The notes: generated from the sequence alone by a model not told the origin. Positions 28,142-36,789 are shown, counted from the first letter of the stretch. The stretch is 64,000 nucleotides of DNA from Gammaproteobacteria bacterium 39-13 (GCA_001898235.1 MKTN01000038.1:186001-250000), one strand, 5' to 3'. Numbers and translations: made by a program.

Positions 28142-29797
28142 ATGCGTTGGTTTGCAAAAATTTTTCGCTTTATTCATATTAATTTTGTTCTTTTAAAATA
28201 TGGCTTGGATAAAGCTATATGGGCTTCTCCCCATTTTCCAGGTAAGCATCTCTTAATCCTTTTTTTCCCCTGGCGATGGTTTCAAAAGCATGACATGCCA
28301 AGTGGTGAAGATATTCGTCTTGCCCTCACGGAGCTTGGACCTATTTTTGTCAAATTTGGTCAACTTTTATCAACAAGACGTGATTTACTTTCTGACGATA
28401 TTGCTAATGAACTAGCAAAGCTGCAAGACAATGTACCTCCTTTTTCGGGACAGCTTGCGGCTAAAATGATCGAAAAAAGTCTACAACAACCTATTGAGGT
28501 GTTGTTCAGTGAATTCGAGTCTATTCCACTTGCGTCTGCTTCCATTTCGCAAGTGCATGCAGCCACTTTACTCGATGGTTCTCGTGTTGTCGTGAAAGTA
28601 TTAAGGCCCGCCATCTATCAACAAGTCAAACGCGACGTAGAGCTCTTAGAAACTTTTGCCGCTATGCTGCATCATTTGCAAAGCATGATCCGATTTCGCC
28701 CTGTTGCGGTCGTAGCAGAAATTAAACAAACTTTATTTGATGAACTCGATCTCTTACGAGAAGCGGCGAATGCCTCCCAATTGCGACGAAATTTTATCAA
28801 TTCCGATCATTTATATGTTCCACAAATTTATTGGGAATATTCGCGTAAAGACGTATTGGTAATCGAGCGCATCCATGGCATACATGTTTCAGATATCCAG
28901 CGGCTTAAAGCGCATAACACTGATCTCAAACGTCTTGCCGAACGTGGTGTAGAAATTTTTTTCACCCAGGTTTTTAGAGATTGCTTTTTCCATGCCGACA
29001 TGCACCCCGGGAATATCTTTGTGATGGTGGAAGATCCTCAAAATCCCAAATACATTGCGGTTGATTTCGGTATTATGGGAACTTTAGGGCCAGAAGATCA
29101 GCGCTATTTGGGCGAAAATTTCCTGGCTTTTTTCAAGCGGGATTATCGCCGAGTTGCTGAATTACACGTCCAATCTGGTTGGGTACCACCTGATACGCCT
29201 ATCAATGCCTTTGAAACGGCTATTCGTACCGTATGCGAACCTATTTTTGAGCGACCATTAAAAGAGATCTCATTTGGCCAAACGCTTATAAGATTATTCC
29301 AAACGGCAAGCCGCTTTAATATGCAAGTGCAACCACAGTTACTCTTACTGCAGAAAACTCTCTTAAGCATAGAAGGATTAGGCCGCCAGCTTTACCCTGA
29401 TCTTGATCTCTGGCAAACCGCTAAACCCTTTTTAGAAAAATGGATGAAAAAGCATTATGGACCCAAAGCCTTCTTTGAAGGAATTTGGAACAAGCTCCCG
29501 CTTTGGGCTGATAAACTACCTGATATGCCAGAAAGTATTTATGACATCACTCGTTTTTGGCAGCACGAAACACATCGAATACGTTTCCATCAGATTTATT
29601 CACCAGGCTCTCCCTTAGAGGTAGCGACCGAAAAGAAAATGGCCTCCATTTCTGCCAAGATATTTGGGGCAACAATACTCATTGTTAGCACACTTTTTTT
29701 GCTTGCGAGCCCCTTAGCCAATAAAATCTATTCCTATGATGGGTGGATTATTGGGGCTGGTTTTATATTGGGACTATTCTGTTTTTTTCGTTCTTAA
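28142..29797 (+). CDS. ubiB: UbiB protein kinase-like ubiquinone biosynthesis factor
   Basis: 551 residues. The ATG at 28142 has AGGTG upstream and gives the standard start; the frame is open further 5' inside ubiJ but that part is not coding. UbiB/ADCK family features: KFGQLLSTRRDLL (KxGQ motif), the Ala-rich ATP loop PLASASISQVHAA, VVKVLRP, ERIHGIHVSDI, FHADMHPGNIFV, and VDFGIMG. Two membrane helices at the C-terminus (about 498-545) anchor it. It is an ATPase/kinase-like protein needed for ubiquinone synthesis. The stop is 7 bp from the stop of the convergent next gene. Confidence 0.96.
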   Translation: MRWFAKIFRFIHINFVLLKYGLDKAIWASPHFPGKHLLILFFPWRWFQKHDMPSGEDIRLALTELGPIFVKFGQLLSTRRDLLSDDIANELAKLQDNVPPFSGQLAAKMIEKSLQQPIEVLFSEFESIPLASASISQVHAATLLDGSRVVVKVLRPAIYQQVKRDVELLETFAAMLHHLQSMIRFRPVAVVAEIKQTLFDELDLLREAANASQLRRNFINSDHLYVPQIYWEYSRKDVLVIERIHGIHVSDIQRLKAHNTDLKRLAERGVEIFFTQVFRDCFFHADMHPGNIFVMVEDPQNPKYIAVDFGIMGTLGPEDQRYLGENFLAFFKRDYRRVAELHVQSGWVPPDTPINAFETAIRTVCEPIFERPLKEISFGQTLIRLFQTASRFNMQVQPQLLLLQKTLLSIEGLGRQLYPDLDLWQTAKPFLEKWMKKHYGPKAFFEGIWNKLPLWADKLPDMPESIYDITRFWQHETHRIRFHQIYSPGSPLEVATEKKMASISAKIFGATILIVSTLFLLASPLANKIYSYDGWIIGAGFILGLFCFFRS

Positions 29798-29804
29798 ATG
29801 AGTG

Positions 29805-31445
29805 TCAGCGAATACCACTTTTTATAGGAGGAGCACCAGCCTCTATCCGAACAGATTCTATAGGCTCTTTTTCAAGATCTTCATCTCTTGCTATTTTCTT
29901 TTTCTTAAAAGAAGGCATTGAAAATAAAAGTTGTTTTGTCATTGCTCCCGAAGAGGAGGAGATAACTTTTTTTCTTTTTAATTTGGACATATTGAGCGCT
30001 AACAGGGTTTTAAGCAAAGGAATGTCAAAGCTTTTTGATAATTTTTCAATATCCTCATAAGGCCCCATCCCTAAAATGGTAAACCCTAGCTTGATACGAA
30101 AATTATCTGCTTGTTCCACATTCATTTTTGATATTTGCATTTTACACTGGCGAATGAGCTGTCTAATTGCCAAAAAATACTTCTCACTTTTACCAAAATA
30201 TAAAATTGGCCCAAGCCACCGTGAAAATAGTGTCATCACGTCACTCTTCATCACAGGATTATATAGATGCTTGGTTTCTATAACTTTATCTAGTTTATCC
30301 AATAATATCATTAAATGAATTTTTCGTTTAGTCGCCACTCTTTTAGCTAATTTATCCATGACTTGCTTTTTCTTATTGAAAATTTCTCTTTGGTAAAATG
30401 TAATCGGAACAGAACGTTGCATAATGCTCGTAAGAGGCTCATATCTTTGTTGATGCGCTTGACCACCAACCGGAAGACAGGAGAGGTAATATTTTCTTCC
30501 TGTACCTGTTTCATAAGCACCATAACCAATAAGACGTCCTTTTATAGATAAAGAACAACGATGCTGAGCAGCAAACTTATAAAATAAAGGATTTTTTTGA
30601 TGCAATACATACGAAATGGCTTCGCGGCGCTGCTCATTACATTTTGCAGCTTTAATCGGGGCTCCCCACAAACCATCAATCGCTAATAAAACAAAACAGG
30701 TAAAATCCTTGAATCTACCAGTCACACCATGTGAATAGGATGATAATTGCTTAAGGGTGATACCATAAGAATCATCTTTATATCCTAACTGCCCATTTTG
30801 CGGGAGACCAATATCTTCAAGATCAGCCTGAGGAGTATAAGCAGAATCATATTCTTCTGTTAATGTAAATTCAGGTGCAATAGTAGAAGCATAAGTTCCA
30901 ACAGGATAACGACTAAACACAGACATTAACCCCATCTTCTGTGTCGCTTGATTCAGATCCTGTAATTGAGCGCTCGCATTGAATAAGGAGCCTTGCGTTT
31001 GCGTCTTGGAATAAACTTCTTTTGCTTTTGCATTAAGCGTTTTAAATTTCTTTTTATCAGCGCTAACCATTTCTTGAGAAAAGGATGAATGTTCACTATA
31101 AAAAATTTTGCCTGAGCTTAGAATGCCCGCCAAGCCTTCCATATTAGTGTAATGATAAATAAATGGGATCTGATGTCCTTGAGTCTCGAAATACTGGGTG
31201 TCATCCAGCCCTATTTTAATTTGATTGCCAAATGATGCTGTAGGTAAAACGAATTCGGTGAGCGGATCTTCCGGCTTGAAAAATAATGTTTCATCTATTT
31301 TCCTATCAAGCTCTCTTTGCCATCTAGGAGAAAACGCTGCTTTTCCAGATAAAGCATATTGCACGGCTGAATAGCCAATTTTTTTTTTACTTGTGGATTG
31401 CTGCTTTCGAGTCTTTTTGGTTAATAATGGAGACGATGTTAACAT
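29805..31445 (-). CDS. Large protein with ADP-ribosyltransferase-like N-terminal motif, candidate effector
   Basis: 546 residues from the ATG at 31445 (a TTG six codons upstream is possible). At about residues 94-120 the segment FIYHYTNMEGLAGILSSGKI matches the first conserved motif of ART-fold enzymes such as DarT or HYD1-type toxins: His-Tyr-Thr, then a helix ending in ILxxGxI. Later Gly/Tyr-rich strands (TCFVLLAIDGLW, GYGAYETGTGRKYYLS) could complete the fold, but I cannot place the catalytic Glu. The C-terminal 200 residues are helical and Lys-rich, with KLKRKK and FKKKK resembling nuclear localisation signals. No signal peptide, and no antitoxin (DarG-like) gene beside it. Function is inferred from a single motif. 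Confidence 0.6.
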   Translation of the reverse strand: MLTSSPLLTKKTRKQQSTSKKKIGYSAVQYALSGKAAFSPRWQRELDRKIDETLFFKPEDPLTEFVLPTASFGNQIKIGLDDTQYFETQGHQIPFIYHYTNMEGLAGILSSGKIFYSEHSSFSQEMVSADKKKFKTLNAKAKEVYSKTQTQGSLFNASAQLQDLNQATQKMGLMSVFSRYPVGTYASTIAPEFTLTEEYDSAYTPQADLEDIGLPQNGQLGYKDDSYGITLKQLSSYSHGVTGRFKDFTCFVLLAIDGLWGAPIKAAKCNEQRREAISYVLHQKNPLFYKFAAQHRCSLSIKGRLIGYGAYETGTGRKYYLSCLPVGGQAHQQRYEPLTSIMQRSVPITFYQREIFNKKKQVMDKLAKRVATKRKIHLMILLDKLDKVIETKHLYNPVMKSDVMTLFSRWLGPILYFGKSEKYFLAIRQLIRQCKMQISKMNVEQADNFRIKLGFTILGMGPYEDIEKLSKSFDIPLLKTLLALNMSKLKRKKVISSSSGAMTKQLLFSMPSFKKKKIARDEDLEKEPIESVRIEAGAPPIKSGIR

Positions 31446-31577
31446 TGATAAATCTCGATTCAATCAGAAGACTAAAATTATCAGGCTAATTGACTTTAAA
31501 AGCAATAAATTTAGTCAAATATTTAGGCTTATAATCACTACTCTTCCTAGAAAAAATTAACATCCTTGTTGTTTCTT

Positions 31578-32267
31578 TCATTTTTCTATTAACACCTGTG
31601 AAAATGAAGATCGTGTAAGTACGCGCTCAATATACGCATGAAGCTTTGGCCATTGTGTTTCATCTACCAATACATCCACTTGCTTTAAACTGATAAACTG
31701 GGTCACCAAAGCAATATCAGCAACAGAAAAGTCATCACCAATTATCCATTTCCCCTGTAAACTAGATTCCAGAAAATCAAATAATCTAGGAAGTTCTTTA
31801 TTTTTCGCAGTCTCAACCATCTCCTTATCTTCAACTCCTTGCAAAACATGAGGAATAATAAAAAGTTGCATAAAAATTTTCTTATAAGCAATTTCGGCAA
31901 AAACATTATCTGCAAAATTCTCAAACCATAACACCTTTGCATATTTTTCATTGCACTCAGGGTAAAGCTTATTTTGAGTAGGATATGCTCTTTCTAAATA
32001 TGCACAAATAACGGCAGAATCAGATACATTTACCTCACCATCATTGATAGCTGGGATTTTCCCTAAAGGGCTTGTCTTAGCAAATTTTTCCGGCACACTG
32101 CAATTCGTTGCATTTAAAAGCAACGTCGGCAAAATGGACTGCTGCTCGTAAGCTAATCCCTTTTCTGCTAGCGCCACTTTTACTTTTCTCACAAAGGGCG
32201 ACACACTCACCCCCCATAATGTTATTTTGGATGCTTTCTTTTGGTGATTAAAAAGTTTATTCATCAT
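31578..32267 (-). CDS. Glutathione S-transferase family protein
   Basis: 229 residues. The ATG at 32267 follows GAGAGAGATATATC. The N-terminal thioredoxin-like domain opens with ITLWGVSVSPFVRKVKVALA, including the catalytic-region Ser of SPFVRK, then GKIPAINDGEVNVSDSAVIC with the glutathione-binding ESxAI-like DSAVI. The C-terminal all-helical domain contains FSVADIALVTQ, the N-capping motif of the GST fold. It probably conjugates glutathione to electrophiles or acts in redox stress. It follows the tetR-like gene and has a 26-bp palindrome in front of it, so it is probably controlled by that regulator. Confidence 0.88.
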   Translation of the reverse strand: MMNKLFNHQKKASKITLWGVSVSPFVRKVKVALAEKGLAYEQQSILPTLLLNATNCSVPEKFAKTSPLGKIPAINDGEVNVSDSAVICAYLERAYPTQNKLYPECNEKYAKVLWFENFADNVFAEIAYKKIFMQLFIIPHVLQGVEDKEMVETAKNKELPRLFDFLESSLQGKWIIGDDFSVADIALVTQFISLKQVDVLVDETQWPKLHAYIERVLTRSSFSQVLIEK

Positions 32268-32288
32268 GATATATATCTCTCTCTTTTG

Positions 32289-32314
32289 TTATCTATCTAT
32301 CGATAGATAGATAA
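32289..32314. promoter_or_regulatory. Palindromic operator in front of the GST gene
   Basis: A perfect 26-bp palindrome with core CTATCTATCGATAGATAG, between the end of the TetR-type gene and the GST start. The half-site CTATCTA / TAGATAG recurs in front of the regulator gene itself at 32918-32931. Confidence 0.65.
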
Positions 32315-32328
32315 TATAGGTAAAAAAA

Positions 32329-32904
32329 TTATTTCACAAGCCTAAGCGCCTGCAGCTTAATCGCTTTTAAGTACCGCTCATCGTCAAACAACCTTACTAG
32401 CACCAAACACCCCTCCACTAAAGCAAAAACAGCTCTAGCCAGCTCCTGGCTGGAATTACTTTTATTAAATTCACCACTTTCTATCCCCATTTGAATAATT
32501 CTGGCCAACCAGCTTTCATTTAAAGCCAGAAAATGTTTTACCGCACCTCTGACTTCATCATTTAGGGTCAAGACCTCAGTTGCCAACATACCCCCCAGGC
32601 ACATTTTAGTCTCAGTTTTATAGGTGTTATTGAATATAAAATCGATATAGCGCAGCAACATTTGTTCGAAACTTAATTTTCGATTTGCTTCAAGAGCATT
32701 TAATTGTGCTAATGTATTTTCTGCATGACGATGAACTACCGCTGCAGCTAGCGCGCTCTTGGTTGGAAAGTAATAGTGGATGCTTGATGTTTTGACACCA
32801 ACAACGTTTGAGATGTCGCGAAAACTAAATGCATTAAACCCCCTTTGTTGAATAAGGAGTTCGGCTGTTTCTAAAATTTTTTCATAGACTTGAGTATCGC
32901 GCAT
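32329..32904 (-). CDS. TetR/AcrR family transcriptional regulator
   Basis: 191 residues. The N-terminal helix-turn-helix lies at about residues 8-55 (ILETAELLIQQRGFNAFSFR, DISNVVGVKTSSIHYYFPTK) with the typical TxxSIYYYFxxK-like recognition helix. The C-terminal ligand domain resembles the TetR_C group seen with AcuR/NemR-type regulators (RYIDFIFNNTYKTETKMCLG). Such regulators usually sense electrophiles and control adjacent detoxification genes. Matching palindromes lie upstream of this gene and of the GST gene downstream, so it probably represses both. Confidence 0.9.
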   Translation of the reverse strand: MRDTQVYEKILETAELLIQQRGFNAFSFRDISNVVGVKTSSIHYYFPTKSALAAAVVHRHAENTLAQLNALEANRKLSFEQMLLRYIDFIFNNTYKTETKMCLGGMLATEVLTLNDEVRGAVKHFLALNESWLARIIQMGIESGEFNKSNSSQELARAVFALVEGCLVLVRLFDDERYLKAIKLQALRLVK

Positions 32905-32917
32905 TAAATTATTATAC

Positions 32918-32931
32918 CTATCTATAGATAG
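32918..32931. promoter_or_regulatory. Second copy of the TetR-type operator, upstream of the regulator gene
   Basis: The perfect 14-bp palindrome CTATCTATAGATAG begins 14 bp upstream of the regulator's start codon. It has the same CTATCTA half-sites as the 32289-32314 palindrome but without the 4-bp centre TCGA. Position and similarity suggest autoregulation. Confidence 0.6.
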
Positions 32932-33036
32932 ACAAGCAACCGATTGAGTGCAGGCACAACAAAAAATCCCTCTCTAGCTTAAAGTATGCTAGATTCTGAC
33001 CCTCTTCTTTTTTAAAACCTTAAAACAGGTAAAGTT

Positions 33037-33807
33037 ATGCTGGAAGTCATTCGCGCTCCTTCTTTAGAAAAGATTTCATCAATTGAACATGGTTTTTTTA
33101 CCCGCCAAGGAGGTGTCAGCACTGGCGTATACACATCGCTCAACTGCAGTTATGCCTGTGCAGATGATCCTCAATCTGTTCATGAGAACCGACGCCGCAT
33201 TATGACTTATTTTAACCGCCCCCTTGAAACACTTGTTTGTGTTCAAAATGTCCATGGCAACGAGGTTGTTATTGTAGAGACACCCTGGCAAGAGCAATCG
33301 CCTCCACAAGGCGATGCCATGGTGACTAAACAAAAAAATATCACATTAGGTACCGATACTGCAGATTGCCCTTGTGTGCTATTTGCCGATGAAATACATC
33401 ATATCGTTGGACTATGTCATGCAGGATGGAAAGGTGCAAAAAGGGGAATTATCCCTGCTACAGTTGAAAAAATGGTACAACTTGGTGCTAAAAAGAAAAA
33501 CATCACTGCTGTTATTGGACCCTGCATAGCGCAAGATTTTTATGAAGTTAGCATAGAATTTTATCAACAATTTCTTCATGATTCGTTGGAAAACACGGCT
33601 TTCTTCAAACCTGCATTGAAACCTCACCACTATCTTTTTAATTTACGTCATTATGTCAAAGCACAGCTTATCCAGCTCGGCTTGGCTGACATCTCTGCCA
33701 TTGAATTGGATACCTATCTAGATGAGCGATTTTTTAGTTATAGACGTGCAACACATCGGCAAGAAACTGATTTTGGTGGGCACTTTGCCAGCATTTATTT
33801 AAAATGA
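33037..33807 (+). CDS. pgeF: Peptidoglycan editing factor PgeF (laccase-domain / YfiH family)
   Basis: 256 residues. Starts MLEVIRAPSLEKISSIEHGF, then GFFTRQGGVSTGVYTSLNCS, a strong family signature. The metal/active-site residues are in TADCPCVLFAD, IVGLCHAGWKGAKRGI and VIGPCIAQDFYEV, and the C-terminus has RRATHRQETDFGG. In E. coli this cytosolic amidase removes L-Ser misincorporated into peptidoglycan precursors; other members have purine nucleoside phosphorylase/adenosine deaminase activity. Start at ATG 33037 with AGGTAAAG upstream. In many gammaproteobacteria the gene follows rluD; it does not here. Confidence 0.92.
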   Translation: MLEVIRAPSLEKISSIEHGFFTRQGGVSTGVYTSLNCSYACADDPQSVHENRRRIMTYFNRPLETLVCVQNVHGNEVVIVETPWQEQSPPQGDAMVTKQKNITLGTDTADCPCVLFADEIHHIVGLCHAGWKGAKRGIIPATVEKMVQLGAKKKNITAVIGPCIAQDFYEVSIEFYQQFLHDSLENTAFFKPALKPHHYLFNLRHYVKAQLIQLGLADISAIELDTYLDERFFSYRRATHRQETDFGGHFASIYLK

Positions 33808-33970
33808 AGCACCCAATACTTCATGATAAGCTTATCAATAAACAACACCTTTTAATAAATTCAACTAACTTTTATTTAGTCAAGATCTCGATTTTTTTTC
33901 CAACAAACAAATTTCTTTGTTAGAATTCTGCCATTCCTGGGCAAGAAAAATGCAAATGAAGGTCGATGTT

Positions 33971-35734
33971 ATGAGCGATAAAACACTTTCTCTTTATACT
34001 TTACCTCCCCTCCCTATCAATGATAGAAATTCTGACACAGCGCTTCATCTGGCTGCTCTAAAAGGTGACCTATCCCACATATATCAATTACTCGAATCAG
34101 GTTACTCTGTTCATTCAGTTGATGAATTTGGTCACACACCACTGGATCTTGCCATTCATTATCAACAAACTGAAGCAGCCTGTTTATTAGTCAAACAGAG
34201 CGATTTAATTAATCACGGCGTACGTCCTTTGTTATTAGCCCTCAATACAAAAAATGAAGCAATCGCTAAAGCTATCATCCAGCATTCTCAGTTTGATGGC
34301 GATCTCGTTGCGTTTCGCGCTTTCAATTTGAAACAAGTGGATGTATTGAATTTCCTCGTCTCGCATCAAGTTGCTATGCCCATGACCAAAACGTTATTGA
34401 CCGCAAAAATGCTTGCACATCGCTTCAGTTTAGCAGGAGAAATGAATATATATCCTGAAGGTAAGCCTTTACCTGTAAGTTTAGAGGGACATTTTAATCA
34501 AATGACAGCGGTAGAGAGCTTTTTATCTTTTCAAGCTTATGTTGATTATCTAAAAAAACAACCTGAGCTGCCGCAATATTTCGAAGCCTATACCCATACA
34601 CTTGAAGCGTTACGCTTTGCCGCAACATCCTATAACAGCGCCAACGCTTATATGGATAAGTTTTATGAAAACCATTTATCCTCTCCTAGTCCGTTATTTG
34701 TGCCCTCAGGTTGGGATGGGCATGCCGTTGGCATCGTTATCTTTGGAGATACACTCTATAAATGTAACCGCGGCGAAGGCAGCGATTCCATACATGGTAT
34801 TGTCGCTTATAAAATTGGAAATTTTCAAGGTTTTGATGAAGCCTTATTTGATAAGCTTTTAGCAGGGAATGGATCGTCTTATTTCTTACAATCTGAACTT
34901 GATGAGATTTTAGCGCTAACTGAAATTGGACGATACGAAGCTCCCCCTCAAACTGTCGGAAATTGTGCATGGTTTAGCGCTATTGAAAGCATTCATGCCA
35001 TTTTAATTGCCGAATTCACCATGCTGACCAATGATCCTCTGCAAGGAGAATCACTAGCACATACTGTATATGAAGATTGGCAAAATTTTGACTTGAATAA
35101 CAGTATTCAACATTTGCAGGAAATAGGCAGTACAAAAGAACAACAAGATATGATCTCAGATGTACTATGCAAAATTTTATTTTCACAACATGATGCGAAT
35201 GATCCAAACCACATCGACAGAGCACTTTATATTTTAAATCATGTCGATAATCCAGCCGATCTACTGAAAAGCCTCGATGATCCCGCTTTTCATCAAAGCG
35301 TCTCTAAAGCAATAGAGGGATATATCGACATTTACCAACATAGCCATTGGTACGATTATGGTTATTTCTGGTTAGACAGCTATTTAGATATGTTCAATCT
35401 AGGTTATACAAACCAAACCTATGAAGAATATTCATCCGCAGTTAATCTTGGCAAATCGCTAGGAGAGCTCGTTATCCAATATCCGGATATTCTTTATCCT
35501 ACAGAGATCTCTACAAATAATGACATGACTCATCCTCTTAAATGGGAAGATATTTTCGGATCGCATGGTGTTTGTGCAGACAAACCAACAAATATAGTAG
35601 AGATATCATACTCTTCAAATTCTTTCCAAGCCGAAGCATCATCACCTAATAACTCTCTATTACCTGCTTCAGCTACAACAGATCTCATCGCACCTTTAAT
35701 AGAAAGCCCTGAGTTCGCCAAAATTTTAATATAG
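33971..35734 (+). CDS. Ankyrin-repeat protein with permuted papain-like (H...NC) domain, candidate effector
   Basis: 587 residues if started at ATG 33971 (GAAGG upstream); in-frame ATGs at 33950 and 33956 and a TTG at 33917 are alternatives. N-terminus: about three ankyrin repeats (DTALHLAALKGDLSHIYQLL, EFGHTPLDLAIHYQQTEAAC). Middle: GWDGHAVGIVIFGDTLYKC with His251, a NRGEGS turn, and TVGNCAWFSAIESI with Cys332. The order His then Asn-Cys, each in its typical local context, fits circularly permuted papain/NlpC-P60 folds. The C-terminal 200 residues are helical and unrecognised. No signal peptide. Ankyrin plus cysteine-protease-like architecture is common among Legionella-group effectors; the target is unknown. 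Confidence 0.65.
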   Translation: MSDKTLSLYTLPPLPINDRNSDTALHLAALKGDLSHIYQLLESGYSVHSVDEFGHTPLDLAIHYQQTEAACLLVKQSDLINHGVRPLLLALNTKNEAIAKAIIQHSQFDGDLVAFRAFNLKQVDVLNFLVSHQVAMPMTKTLLTAKMLAHRFSLAGEMNIYPEGKPLPVSLEGHFNQMTAVESFLSFQAYVDYLKKQPELPQYFEAYTHTLEALRFAATSYNSANAYMDKFYENHLSSPSPLFVPSGWDGHAVGIVIFGDTLYKCNRGEGSDSIHGIVAYKIGNFQGFDEALFDKLLAGNGSSYFLQSELDEILALTEIGRYEAPPQTVGNCAWFSAIESIHAILIAEFTMLTNDPLQGESLAHTVYEDWQNFDLNNSIQHLQEIGSTKEQQDMISDVLCKILFSQHDANDPNHIDRALYILNHVDNPADLLKSLDDPAFHQSVSKAIEGYIDIYQHSHWYDYGYFWLDSYLDMFNLGYTNQTYEEYSSAVNLGKSLGELVIQYPDILYPTEISTNNDMTHPLKWEDIFGSHGVCADKPTNIVEISYSSNSFQAEASSPNNSLLPASATTDLIAPLIESPEFAKILI

Positions 35735-35774
35735 GATAGAATGTGCTTTGAGCGAGCACGCAAAGGAAAGTTAT

Positions 35775-36107
35775 ATGTCAGACTGCCTATTTTGTAAAAT
35801 GGCGCAAAACGAAGTGCCGACAACAAAGGTTTATGAAGATGATCATATCTTTGTGATTAAAGATATTCATCCAAAAGCCAAGGTGCATCTTCTTGTGATC
35901 CCCAAGTTACACATTGATAGCCTGGCTGATGTTAAAGAAGAACATGCACCATTATTGGGGTATATAACTACTTCTTTAAAAAACTTTGCGAAAGAGCAGG
36001 GCCTCGATTCATTTAGGACCGTTGTGAATACTGGCAAAGGTAGCGGCCAAGAAATTTTTCATCTGCATTTTCATTTATTAGGCGGCGGTAACATACCGAA
36101 GTTTTGA
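35775..36107 (+). CDS. hinT: Histidine-triad (HIT) nucleotide-binding protein
   Basis: 110 residues from the ATG at 35775, which has AAAGGAAAG upstream; the frame is open to a TTG nine codons earlier, unlikely as a start. Features: DCLFCKMAQNEVPTTKVYED (zinc-type Cys pair of the HinT N-terminus), VIKDIHPKAKVHLLVIPK, and the histidine triad FHLHFHLLGG near the end. HinT enzymes hydrolyse AMP from amines and acyl-AMP in the cytosol. The gene lies 159 bp upstream of tatA on the same strand, with hairpins between. Confidence 0.93.
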   Translation: MSDCLFCKMAQNEVPTTKVYEDDHIFVIKDIHPKAKVHLLVIPKLHIDSLADVKEEHAPLLGYITTSLKNFAKEQGLDSFRTVVNTGKGSGQEIFHLHFHLLGGGNIPKF

Positions 36108-36122
36108 GATTAAACACTCAAA

Positions 36123-36139
36123 CTAGTGAAGGTCACTAG
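36123..36139. repeat. Short inverted repeat after hinT
   Basis: CTAGTGA and TCACTAG flank AGG, making a 7-bp perfect stem just downstream of hinT. No T-run follows. It may form a 3' end together with the larger hairpin at 36153-36176. Confidence 0.35.
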
Positions 36140-36152
36140 ACCCTCACCCTAA

Positions 36153-36176
36153 CCCTCTCCCGCTTGCGGGAGAGGG
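36153..36176. repeat. REP-like palindrome
   Basis: CCCTCTCCCGC, TT, GCGGGAGAGGG forms a perfect 11-bp stem and is preceded by CCCTCACCCTAA. This sequence type is a familiar extragenic palindrome scattered through many gammaproteobacterial genomes. It is far more GC-rich than its surroundings and probably stabilises the hinT 3' end or weakens read-through into tatA. Confidence 0.65.
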
Positions 36177-36266
36177 GATAAGAATCTAGGTAGAAACAAT
36201 TAGACTCGAGCCTTTTGTTTTTAGATAACAAAGCATAAAAGCAAAAGGAGAAGAGTAGGAGGAATC

Positions 36267-36449
36267 ATGGGGTTAAGCGGAATTAGTCCAGGCTCATTAA
36301 TACTCATTTTCTTAATTGTCGTCTTACTGTTTGGTACTAAAAAACTACAAACAGTAGGTGAAGATTTGGGTAAGGCCTTAAAAGGTTTTCGTAAAGGTCT
36401 ACGTGAGGCACAAGAAGAAGAACCCTCAAATAAGAAAACCGATGTTTGA
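36267..36449 (+). CDS. tatA: Sec-independent protein translocase TatA
   Basis: 60 residues. ATG 36267 follows AGGAGGAATC, a near-perfect ribosome binding site. One N-terminal membrane helix (GSLILIFLIVVLLFGTKKL), the FGTKKL hinge, an amphipathic helix (LGKALKGFRKGLREA) and an acidic/Lys tail make it a normal TatA, the pore component for folded-protein export. It overlaps tatB by 8 bp. Confidence 0.95.
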   Translation: MGLSGISPGSLILIFLIVVLLFGTKKLQTVGEDLGKALKGFRKGLREAQEEEPSNKKTDV

Positions 36450-36735
36450 GATTGGCTTTTGGGAACTAGTGGTGGTTGGCATTGTTGCCTTATGGGTGCT
36501 TGGACCAGAACGCTTACCCGCCGTAGCCAGAGTCTGCGGACGCTGGCTATTACGTGCTAAGCATTCCTATCAAACCGTTAAAAATGAATTTACTGAAGAA
36601 TTCCGACGGCTTCCAACGCTGACACACCAAACACCGCAAAACCCTTTAAATGAGAAACCACTCTCATCAGAGGGACAAAAAAATGATACGGATAATCATA
36701 TAGTCACAGCAGATGATTTTTCGGGGAGACGGTAA
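36442..36735 (+). CDS. tatB: Sec-independent protein translocase TatB
   Basis: 97 residues. The ATG at 36442 lies inside the last codons of tatA and gives the canonical start MFEIGFWELVVVGIVALWVL followed by GPERLP. The amphipathic helix (VARVCGRWLLRAKHSYQTVK) and hydrophilic tail follow. TatB with TatC forms the twin-arginine signal receptor. The 145-bp gap to tatC holds repeat-like sequence. Confidence 0.93.
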   Translation: MFEIGFWELVVVGIVALWVLGPERLPAVARVCGRWLLRAKHSYQTVKNEFTEEFRRLPTLTHQTPQNPLNEKPLSSEGQKNDTDNHIVTADDFSGRR

Positions 36736-36789
36736 GCACTTAAACCAGACGTGTATACAAAATATACAACTATGATGAAAGTGCGCAGC

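Noticed and set aside
29900-30000. KKVISSSS in the ART-like protein as a SUMO-interacting motif
   Set aside because: The hydrophobic core is only two residues and no acidic flank follows, unlike the two motifs in the F-box/LRR protein.
33824-33837. Palindrome TGATAAGCTTATCA after pgeF as an operator or terminator
   Set aside because: Short, AT-rich, no T-run and no nearby regulator; likely chance.
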